Positions 1-5,424 of a stretch of DNA of 7,510 bases are shown piece by piece. Position numbers and translations under genes: made by a program. Origin of the DNA: an uncultured Coriobacteriaceae bacterium (GTDB lineage Bacteria; Actinomycetota; Coriobacteriia; Coriobacteriales; Eggerthellaceae); assembly GCA_946623915.1 (NCBI GenBank), contig CAMORQ010000083.1, positions 1-7,510 of the forward strand. The letters are read 5' to 3'. The notes beneath the pieces are model-generated. The model was not told the origin of the DNA, did not search any database, and saw only the letters and a program-made list of their open reading frames with translations. Position 1 is the first letter of the stretch, and the number at the start of each line of letters is the position of its first letter.

Positions 1-1105
1 CGATGATGCTGCGGTCGTGGTCGAACGCGGCAGGCCAGGCTGGAGAAAACGGCTCGCTCGTCAGCTTCGCGCGCGTCTTTTCGCCGACCATGGAAGGCAG
101 CGCAAAACTGTATCCCATGTCGAAGGGCACGCTGGTGGTGAACACCTGGTGTTCCTGCAGCGAAAGGCGCTTGAGCAAGAACTCGCTGACCACGGCAGAC
201 AGCGGCCGCTTTGTTTCCAGGCGCACCGGCAGCAGACGGGCGCGCTTTTTCAGGATCTTCTTCATGTAGGAGCGGTAGTCGTCGTCGGACTCGTCCACGC
301 CTTCGTTCACATCGATGTCGGCGTTACGCGTGACGCAGACGATGTTGGTGTGCTTAACCTGGTACATCGAAAACACCTGGGGCACGTAAGCTTCCAGCGC
401 GTCTTCGAGCAGGATGTAGTTGAAACCCTTGCCCGGCAGCTCGATAACGCGTTCTGCCTGATGGGGAAGGGGAATGATGCCGATCATGGTCATGTCGGCA
501 CCCATTTCTTTCGCCACGCGGCGCGCTTCTTTGCGCGCTTGGCGCTCTGCCGGCGTCATGTCCTTCGTGGGCTTGCTTTCCATCAGGCGGACGATGATGT
601 AGATAGCGCCGTCCTCCAGATGCGGGAAGGGATGACGCGCGTTCACGACCTGGGGGAACAGGTAGGGCAGCACGTCGTTTTCCATATGGGTATCGAGCGC
701 GGCGCGCTGTTCGTCGGAAAGCGTGTCGGCCGTGTGGCGTACGACGTGCGATTTGGCCAGGCGCTGCTCGAGCTTGTTGAAGATTTCTTCCTGAATCGGA
801 TACAGCTCGTGGCAGCGTTCGTAGATGGCGTCGAGCTGCTCTTGGGGCGTCATGTTGGACTTGGTGTCGCGAATCTGCTTGTTGACGATGGAAAGGTCGG
901 TGAGGCTGCCCACGCGGACCATGAAAAACTCGTGCAGGTTCGAACTGAAGATGCTGACGAACTGCAGGCGCTCAAGCAGCGGGACGCTTCCTTGGCGCCC
1001 CTGGTCGAGCACGCGTTCGTTGAACGATAGCCATGATAGTTCGCGGTTCTGCATGTAGGAAACGTACTGCTTCTTGCGAGGATTCCTCTGCCGTTTAGCC
1101 ATCAT
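1..1105 (-). CDS. ppk: Polyphosphate kinase 1, N-terminal half (runs off left edge)
   Basis: Polyphosphate kinase reversibly moves the terminal phosphate of ATP onto inorganic polyphosphate. The 368 residues visible here read open from the start to the window edge. The family signature sits near the N-terminus: NRELSWLSFNERVL (20-33), PLLERLQF (42-49) and IFSSNLHEFFMVRV (52-65), the last containing the adenine-contacting Asn (Asn56). An HPFP motif follows at 158-161. This covers the N domain and the H domain. The C1/C2 domains with the two catalytic histidines lie outside the window; usual full length is about 690-700 residues. Two ATG codons are adjacent (1105 and 1102); I chose 1105 because an AGGAG box at 1117-1113 stands 7 bases upstream. 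Oddities are His58 where most relatives have Asp in NLDEF, and a lysine/arginine/glutamate-rich stretch at about 176-204 in the H domain. It lies 124 bases downstream of the LuxR fragment and probably has its own promoter. Identity is very secure. Confidence 0.96.
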   Translation of the reverse strand, partial: MMAKRQRNPRKKQYVSYMQNRELSWLSFNERVLDQGRQGSVPLLERLQFVSIFSSNLHEFFMVRVGSLTDLSIVNKQIRDTKSNMTPQEQLDAIYERCHELYPIQEEIFNKLEQRLAKSHVVRHTADTLSDEQRAALDTHMENDVLPYLFPQVVNARHPFPHLEDGAIYIIVRLMESKPTKDMTPAERQARKEARRVAKEMGADMTMIGIIPLPHQAERVIELPGKGFNYILLEDALEAYVPQVFSMYQVKHTNIVCVTRNADIDVNEGVDESDDDYRSYMKKILKKRARLLPVRLETKRPLSAVVSEFLLKRLSLQEHQVFTTSVPFDMGYSFALPSMVGEKTRAKLTSEPFSPAWPAAFDHDRSII

Positions 1106-1140
1106 GTTGCTGCTCCTATCCTTTCATGTCAGGCGGGAAA

Positions 1141-1179
1141 ATTGTATCGCATTTGCGTAATCACGGTAGTCGATTTGCG
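1141..1179 (-). promoter_or_regulatory. Probable ppk promoter (-10 TACAAT) with paired CGCAAAT repeats
   Basis: Reading leftward, TACAAT at 1146-1141 is one mismatch from the consensus -10 box and would start transcription near 1134, giving a leader of about 29 bases before the ppk start. No good -35 box is visible at 16-18 bases spacing. Two direct copies of CGCAAAT (1179-1173 and 1157-1151) lie exactly 22 bases apart, about two helical turns, over the -35 and spacer region. They may be an operator for an unidentified regulator. The -10 call is moderate; the operator idea is weak. Confidence 0.4.
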
Positions 1180-1229
1180 CCCTCTTTCAGGTGAAAGGCA
1201 GGTAGGACCCGCTTCGCAGTCGGCGGGTT

Positions 1230-1775
1230 TCATTCAGCGGTTTCGGCGGTCTTTCGGTCGGGAACTATGTCGCGTTCGTCGATGGATTGCGAGAGGCGTT
1301 CGAGTTCGGCGACGGAGTGCACGTCGGTTTTCGCGTAGATGTTGCGCAGGTGGGAGCGCACGGTGTTCACGCTGACCACGAGGTCCTCCGATATCTGTGC
1401 GGGCCGCCTGCCCGCAAGTGTCAGCTGCAAGATCTCTGTTTCCTTGGGCGTCAGGTCGTGGCGCTGCGCTATGACGGAGCAGCGGCCCTTCAGTTCGATT
1501 TGTGCGAACTTCTGCGGCGTCATTTCGCGGCGCATCCCCCAAAGCTTCGCTGCCTGGCGGTCGTTGCCAATCCAGAACGTGGCGGCCACGAGCAGCAGGA
1601 ACACGCCCACGCATGCCCATATGGTCTGGAACACTTCGGCGGGAATGACCTGGACTTGCGGCTGACACAGCAACGTCCCCATCATTTCGAAGAAGAATTG
1701 CACCGCAAGGGCGACCGCACCAACGAACACGATGGAGGCGCCCGACTCCCGGGCGACGGCAATGATGCAAAGCAC
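1230..1775 (-). CDS. LuxR-family regulator, C-terminal part with two membrane segments; probable 5'-truncated gene
   Basis: The C-terminal HTH domain is well formed. HDLTPKETEILQLTLAGRR (residues 106-124) is followed by the recognition helix region SVNTVRSHLRNIYAKTDVHS (135-154), the usual GerE/LuxR pattern for DNA binding. Ahead of it are hydrophobic stretches at about 12-37 and 47-69. This matches a class of Eggerthellaceae regulators (about 450-500 residues) that carry many membrane helices before the HTH, but here only the last two or so are present. The GTG start at 1775 has no ribosome binding site. The same frame is open back to a TAG at 1832-1830, and the extra residues (YRQSFYRFILVLCII...) look like a continuing membrane helix cut by that GTG. 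I therefore read it as a remnant of a longer gene, though translation coupled to the upstream HD gene is possible. Such regulators often control neighbouring oxidoreductase genes; the partner here may be the damaged reductase at 2718-3533. Confidence 0.72.
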   Translation of the reverse strand: MLCIIAVARESGASIVFVGAVALAVQFFFEMMGTLLCQPQVQVIPAEVFQTIWACVGVFLLLVAATFWIGNDRQAAKLWGMRREMTPQKFAQIELKGRCSVIAQRHDLTPKETEILQLTLAGRRPAQISEDLVVSVNTVRSHLRNIYAKTDVHSVAELERLSQSIDERDIVPDRKTAETAE

Positions 1776-1829
1776 GAGGATGAAACGGTAAAAAGACTGG
1801 CGATAGCCTTCCGGCGTCGAGACGGCCGG

Positions 1830-2678
1830 CTATGCGAACGATGCGCGCAGCAGGTCGCTGGCGAACGGAATCAGGTTGCGCGCTTCTTCGGTGCGCAGAT
1901 ACGAAGGGTCCAGGTCGTTTTCGCCAAGCCGGACGCGGTCGAGTGCGTCGGCGTCTTTGAAGATGTGGTAGAACAGCACGGGGTCGGCCAGGGTGCCTTC
2001 GGGCAGGATAGCCGCCAGATCATCGATGCCCAGATTCGGCAGCTGGTTGCTGTCGAATGCGGCACGGATTGCGGCTTCGCCTTCGCTGTCTTCCCGGTCG
2101 TGCCATTTCACGGCAAGATACGTGCGCGGGTCGAAGCGCACGTCGCTTCCTGCGGCAGTGCGAAACGAATCTTTCTGCATGCACGCCTGCGCGTAGTAAT
2201 CCGCAGCGCGTTTGCCATGCCCCTTGTCGAAATAGGGGTCTTTGCGGCGCGAGTCGTGGAACACCGATGCCATGCATAGCGCGTTTAGGTCCGGTTCACT
2301 AAGGCCATGCGTTGCGCCCAGCCGCAAGGCGAGCACCATCACGCGCGCCCAATGAGGGCGGAAGTGAATGGCGCCCCCGGTGGTCCATGGGTCCAGATCG
2401 ACGTTGACGAATTCAAGCCACTCGGCGAACAGGGACCGGCACGGTGCGGGCGCGAATTGCCCCAATGCGTCAAGGGGCTCGTCGGCCACCTTTTCTGCCT
2501 GTAGATCCATGCGTATGATTTCCGCGAAGTGCTCGTCTTCCATGAGCTCGTCCCAGGATGCGCCCATCTTTTCCAGCTCGTCTGCAAAGTGCGCAGCCAC
2601 CGTGCCGTCTGGCCGGTACAGCGGCGTTACCTTGTAGTGGGCCGTCCCGTTGGTGTGGCTGTTATTTGGGTACTTCAT
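1830..2678 (-). CDS. HD-domain metal-dependent phosphohydrolase-like protein
   Basis: A soluble protein of 282 residues with the metal-ligand pattern of the HD superfamily: His109 (HWARV), the His-Asp pair 141-142 (VFHDSRRK), His154 (KGHGKRA), His193 (KWHDRED) and Asp242/Asp244 in KDADALDRVRLG. This is the H...HD...H...H...D order of enzymes that hydrolyse phosphate monoesters, nucleotides or cyclic nucleotides. The substrate cannot be told from sequence. There is no signal peptide or membrane segment. Residues 1-100 are an N-terminal region I do not recognise, rich in acidic residues at about 33-70. The ATG at 2678 is preceded by only a weak AAGAG-like box, and the gene starts 39 bases after the upstream reductase gene ends, so it is probably co-transcribed with it. 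It ends in TAG at 1832-1830, and the same frame then runs on into the LuxR fragment. The ORF itself looks intact. Confidence 0.85.
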   Translation of the reverse strand: MKYPNNSHTNGTAHYKVTPLYRPDGTVAAHFADELEKMGASWDELMEDEHFAEIIRMDLQAEKVADEPLDALGQFAPAPCRSLFAEWLEFVNVDLDPWTTGGAIHFRPHWARVMVLALRLGATHGLSEPDLNALCMASVFHDSRRKDPYFDKGHGKRAADYYAQACMQKDSFRTAAGSDVRFDPRTYLAVKWHDREDSEGEAAIRAAFDSNQLPNLGIDDLAAILPEGTLADPVLFYHIFKDADALDRVRLGENDLDPSYLRTEEARNLIPFASDLLRASFA

Positions 2679-2717
2679 GTGCTCTTAGCATATCAGTTTT
2701 GCTGCGGCGCCATGCCC

Positions 2718-3533
2718 TTACTCCACACGTTGGGCGGCCATGCGCGCCACGCGTTTGGCAAGCGCCATGATGGTCAGCGTGGGCGGTATGCCCATCGACT
2801 TGGGTAGCAGACTCGCGTCCGCCACGTAGAGGTTCGCGGGCAGCGACTCGTGGTGCACCGGGACGATGGGCAGCTGCCCTTTCAGGTAGAGCTTCAAAGG
2901 GTAATAAAGCGTGTTGAACGCCGAGACGAAGCCCGTTTCGGTGTCGCCGACGATCTGTGCGGGCCGCACGATGCTTACCGGGAGGTGCGAAGCGGCGTCG
3001 CACACCAGCTGCTCGGCGCCGAATTTGCTGTGCTCGTAGAGGCTGTTGAACTCGGTGGGCACCAGCTCGTCTTCGCCCACAACGCCTTCGCGCACTCCTG
3101 CGACGTAGGCGGTGGATACATGCACGAGATGCTGGAGCGACCCTGCACGCATGGCTTTGGTGGCGAACAGCAGCACGTTCATCGTGCCGCCGACATTCAC
3201 GTCCGCGAAGCGCTGGGCCGTTTCGTTCACGCCGATTTCCGCCGCCGCGTGCACGATGTGCGTGGTTGTGCGGGCGAGCTCGTCGTATGCCTCGCGCGAA
3301 AGGCCGAAGCGTTCGGCGCAGATGTCTCCGCATACTACGTGGATGCGGCCGCCGATTTCGCAGGCAAGCTCCGTGCGCTCCCACCACAGCGAAGAGAGCC
3401 GTTGGGTGCAGTCGTCCACGCTGCTTCCGCGCATAATCACGCAGACCTGCTCGAAGCCGTCCTCGATCAGGTTGCGCACGACGAAACTGCCTAAAAACCC
3501 ACTTCCCCCCGTCACGAGGGCGTGCTTCTCCAT
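2718..3533 (-). CDS. Chimeric oxidoreductase: SDR/thioester-reductase-like Rossmann domain ending in a GMC oxidoreductase C-terminal fragment
   Basis: Residues 1 to about 225 form an extended-SDR NAD(P)-binding domain of the thioester/fatty-acyl reductase type (NAD_binding_4). The nucleotide loop is TGGSGFLG (8-15), followed by GDI (69-71), HAAAEIG (95-101), VNVGGTMNVL (112-121), HVSTAYV (138-144), catalytic YEHSK (166-170) and IVRPAQIVGD (188-197). From about residue 231 the sequence switches to LPANLYVADASLLPKSMGIPPTLTIMALAKRVA-like text (split here as LPANLYVADASLLP at 231-244 and TLTIMALAKRVA at 252-263). This is the C-terminal signature of FAD-dependent GMC oxidoreductases, without their FAD-binding or substrate domains. 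Relatives of the reductase part normally continue with a substrate domain, so both halves are truncated. In many GMC enzymes an active-site Asn sits where Pro250 is here. Start ATG 3533 has a weak AGGG box 8 bases upstream. It may be a remnant of deletion, or an unusual short reductase; activity is doubtful. It leads the minus-strand cluster. Confidence 0.85.
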   Translation of the reverse strand: MEKHALVTGGSGFLGSFVVRNLIEDGFEQVCVIMRGSSVDDCTQRLSSLWWERTELACEIGGRIHVVCGDICAERFGLSREAYDELARTTTHIVHAAAEIGVNETAQRFADVNVGGTMNVLLFATKAMRAGSLQHLVHVSTAYVAGVREGVVGEDELVPTEFNSLYEHSKFGAEQLVCDAASHLPVSIVRPAQIVGDTETGFVSAFNTLYYPLKLYLKGQLPIVPVHHESLPANLYVADASLLPKSMGIPPTLTIMALAKRVARMAAQRVE

Positions 3534-3563
3534 GTTTCACCCTAACTGTGCGTTCGCGATTCG

Positions 3564-3586
3564 CCCGACGGCTTCTTGTCGCCGGG
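3564..3586 (-). promoter_or_regulatory. Stem-loop in the leader of the reductase gene
   Basis: CCCGGCGAC and GCCGTCGGG (leftward reading) pair over nine positions, with one A-C mismatch and one G-U pair, around an AAGAA loop. It sits 31 bases before the ATG at 3533. No T-run follows on either strand, so it is not a standard terminator. A role in RNA stability or translation is only a guess. Confidence 0.3.
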
Positions 3587-3593
3587 AACAGGT

Positions 3594-3659
3594 GTATTTG
3601 GGTTGTGGGTATGGTAAAGCGCTCGAATGCGAAGGCAGGTTGCGGGAGACGCCAAATAC
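3594..3659. repeat. Inverted repeat pair GTATTTGG / CCAAATAC, possible operator
   Basis: GTATTTGG at 3594-3601 and its exact reverse complement CCAAATAC at 3652-3659 are separated by 50 bases. With flanks, the two arms agree at 11 of 14 positions when read in the same orientation. The right arm overlaps the candidate leftward -10 box. Two spaced arms at a promoter would suit a looping or cooperative repressor, but the length is short enough for chance. Confidence 0.3.
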
Positions 3660-3684
3660 TCCTAGCGTGTCACGTTCGCGTCAA
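3656..3684 (-). promoter_or_regulatory. Possible leftward promoter for the reductase-HD cluster
   Basis: Reading leftward, TTGACG (3684-3679) is one base from the consensus -35 box. After a 17-base spacer comes GAGTAT (3661-3656), a poor -10 match (three of six). The start would be near 3649, with a leader of about 116 bases before the ATG at 3533, including the stem-loop at 3564-3586. The -35 and spacing are good, the -10 is weak. Confidence 0.3.
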
Positions 3685-3775
3685 CGCGGATGGAGGTCTT
3701 GTGGCGATTGCTGCATTCGATTGTGCGGTACACGGCGCATGCGGTGGCCGGTTCTTTCTGCCCGCTTTGTCGGAA

Positions 3776-3791
3776 TGTGAAGTACGTCACA
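3776..3791 (+). promoter_or_regulatory. Crp/Fnr-family activator site, perfect TGTGA-N6-TCACA
   Basis: The 16-base palindrome TGTGA-AGTACG-TCACA matches the Crp consensus core at all ten specified positions, and the N6 spacer is itself nearly symmetric. Its centre (3783.5) is 41.5 bases upstream of the start site predicted from the TACAAT box at 3813-3818 (+1 near 3825). That is the canonical class II activator position, where the protein covers the -35 region; no -35 box is visible. It should activate pntA-pntB-HAD transcription. The regulator itself is not in this window and could be any Crp/Fnr member with Crp-like specificity. Confidence 0.65.
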
Positions 3792-3812
3792 CCTGTCAAA
3801 CCTTGCTTCAAC

Positions 3813-3818
3813 TACAAT
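3813..3818 (+). promoter_or_regulatory. pntA promoter -10 box (TACAAT)
   Basis: TACAAT differs from the consensus by one base. Sequences 16-18 bases upstream (around 3789-3796) do not resemble TTGACA, fitting an activator-dependent promoter. Predicted start is near 3825, giving a leader of about 42 bases with an AAGGGA ribosome binding site (3854-3859) before the ATG at 3867. Confidence 0.55.
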
Positions 3819-3866
3819 GGGCTTGACGTTTTGCGTGATGACAAAACCGCCGAAAGGGAACAGAAC

Positions 3867-5423
3867 ATGCTTATTGGAATCCCGAACGATACCGCCCGCC
3901 AGGCCCTGGTTGCGGCTACGCCCGACACGGTTGTCAAGCTGGTGAAACTGGGCTACGACGTGTGCATCGAAACCGGCGCAGGCGCCGCCGCGAGTTATTT
4001 CGACGACGCGTACCGGGCTGCTGGCGCACATGTGGTGAATGCGGCAAGCGCGTGGGGAGCCGACATTGTGCTCGCGCTCGACGCGCCCGCGCCCGATTCG
4101 CTTTCCGCGCTGCGAAGCGGCTCTACGCTTATCTGCCGTATGAATCCAGGTGCGAACCCCCAGCTCGTGGATGCTTTGGCAGCTCGCAACATCACCGGTC
4201 TGGCGATGGATGCCATCCCGCGCCTTTCGCGTGCGCAGTCCATGGATGTGCGTTCGTCGATGATGAACATTGCCGGCTACCGTGCGGTGGTGGAGGCCGC
4301 CAGCGCGTTCGGCCGCACTTTTGGAGGACAGGTTACCGCTGCGGGCAAGACCAATCCAGCGCGCGTGTACGTCATCGGCGTCGGCGTTGCGGGTTTGGCA
4401 GCCATCGGGCAGGCGGTTGCCATGGGCGCCGAAGTATTCGCCACCGACGTGCGCGCCGATGTAGCCGACCAGGTGGAAAGCCTGGGCGCGACTTTCGTTG
4501 AGATTCCCGTCAAGCAGGAAAGTGCGGACGGATACGCGCGCCCCCTCACCGACGAGGAGCAGGCGCAGGTGCTGGACGTCTACGCCGAGCAAGCCGCGAA
4601 AAGCGACATCGTTATCACGACGGCGGCCGTGCCGGGGCGCGCGGCGCCGCTGCTGCTGACCAAGGCGGCTGTGGCCTCCATGAAGCCGGGGTCGATCGTG
4701 GTCGACATGGGCGCCAGCGAACTTGGGGGCAACTGCGAGCTGAGCGCGCCCGGCAAGCGCGTGCGGCTGAACAACGGCGTGACCATCCTCGGTCCGACCG
4801 ACCTGCCCGCTTCCATGCCTGCGCAGGCGAGCCAGCTGTATGGGCAGAACATCGTGAATTTCCTGAAGCTGTGCACGCCCGGCAAGGACGGCGTCCTCGA
4901 ACTCGATCTGGACGACGATGTCGTGCGCGGCGTGACGGTGGCACTCGATGGGCAAGTGATGTGGCCCCCGCCGCCCATTGCCGTGTCGGCGGCTCCCACG
5001 AAAACCATTGTCACGGATAGCGCCGATACCGAAGGTGCCGCCGATGAGGACGCGGCTCCCGATATGCTGGACCGCTTGGCCAAGCACTGGTGGCAAGTGG
5101 CGGCCGCAGCGCTGCTGTGCGCGTTGGTGCTGGCGGCGCCAGCGTCCATGACCGTGCATTTCACGGTGTTCGCGCTTGCGTGCGTGGTCGGCTTCTACGT
5201 GATCACCGCGGTCGAGCATAAGCTGCACACGCCGCTTATGTCCGAGACCAACGCGATTTCGGGAATCATCATCGTGGGCGCCATCGTGCAGATGGCCACA
5301 TCGGCTAACCCGCTGGTCATGGCGCTTTCGTTCATCGCCGCCGCCATTGCCGCCATCAACATCTTCGGTGGCTTTTTGGTTACGGCGCGAATGCTGAAGA
5401 TGTTCGAAGGGAGCTCTGAGTAA
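3867..5423 (+). CDS. pntA: NAD(P) transhydrogenase subunit alpha
   Basis: The alpha subunit of the proton-translocating transhydrogenase, which reduces NADP+ with NADH using the proton gradient. It is 518 residues long (E. coli PntA has 510). Domain I binds NAD(H): the family start IGIPNDTARQALVAATPDTV (3-22), the RQD loop PRLSRAQSMD (118-127, with Arg119, Gln124, Asp127), SMMNIAGYRA (131-140), the Rossmann loop VIGVGVAGLAAIG (169-181) and GGNCELSAPG (287-296). An acidic, low-complexity linker (about 372-405) leads to four membrane segments at about 409-425, 431-450, 460-477 and 483-503, the alpha share of the membrane domain, ending in NIFGGFLVTARMLKMF (498-513). The ATG at 3867 was chosen over an in-frame ATG at 3690 because it has an AAGGGA box 8 bases upstream and matches the family N-terminus. 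It is followed by pntB after a single base. Regulation is likely by the Crp-type site upstream. Confidence 0.97.
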   Translation: MLIGIPNDTARQALVAATPDTVVKLVKLGYDVCIETGAGAAASYFDDAYRAAGAHVVNAASAWGADIVLALDAPAPDSLSALRSGSTLICRMNPGANPQLVDALAARNITGLAMDAIPRLSRAQSMDVRSSMMNIAGYRAVVEAASAFGRTFGGQVTAAGKTNPARVYVIGVGVAGLAAIGQAVAMGAEVFATDVRADVADQVESLGATFVEIPVKQESADGYARPLTDEEQAQVLDVYAEQAAKSDIVITTAAVPGRAAPLLLTKAAVASMKPGSIVVDMGASELGGNCELSAPGKRVRLNNGVTILGPTDLPASMPAQASQLYGQNIVNFLKLCTPGKDGVLELDLDDDVVRGVTVALDGQVMWPPPPIAVSAAPTKTIVTDSADTEGAADEDAAPDMLDRLAKHWWQVAAAALLCALVLAAPASMTVHFTVFALACVVGFYVITAVEHKLHTPLMSETNAISGIIIVGAIVQMATSANPLVMALSFIAAAIAAINIFGGFLVTARMLKMFEGSSE

Positions 5424-5424
5424 C

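Larger units (their letters stand above)
3534..3866. other. Divergent intergenic region between the reductase gene and pntA
   Basis: This 333-base stretch holds no convincing gene. Short open frames occur on the plus strand but lack ribosome binding sites and recognisable products. It contains the regulatory elements listed separately: on the right a Crp-type site and a -10 box for pntA, on the left a possible leftward promoter, an inverted repeat pair and a leader hairpin for the reductase gene. Confidence 0.8.

Noticed and set aside
17..1030. Long plus-strand open frame opposite ppk
   Set aside because: It is the antisense shadow of the polyphosphate kinase frame: the His/Val/Arg-rich translation has no recognisable family, while the minus strand reads as PPK1 throughout.
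1207..1228. Hairpin ACCCGC...GCGGGT just after the LuxR fragment as a terminator
   Set aside because: Only a six-base stem with a ten-base loop and, reading leftward, followed by C-rich sequence without a T-run; not enough for an intrinsic terminator call.
1830..1832. Recoding of the HD gene's TAG as an amino acid
   Set aside because: No stem-loop or pyrrolysine context is evident, and HD-to-membrane-LuxR is not a fusion I know; gene truncation explains the arrangement more simply.
2662..3540. Alternative minus-strand frame covering the reductase gene
   Set aside because: Its translation is Arg-rich without motifs, while the frame at 2718-3533 carries clear SDR and GMC signatures.
3794..3799. 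Leftward TTGACA box as a second reductase promoter
   Set aside because: A perfect -35 hexamer is present on the minus strand, but no acceptable -10 follows at 16-18 bases, and it overlaps the pntA promoter region.
3690..3866. N-terminal extension of pntA by 59 residues from an upstream ATG
   Set aside because: The extension would run through the Crp-type site and -10 box, does not resemble PntA, and the ATG at 3867 has a good ribosome binding site and matches the usual PntA start.
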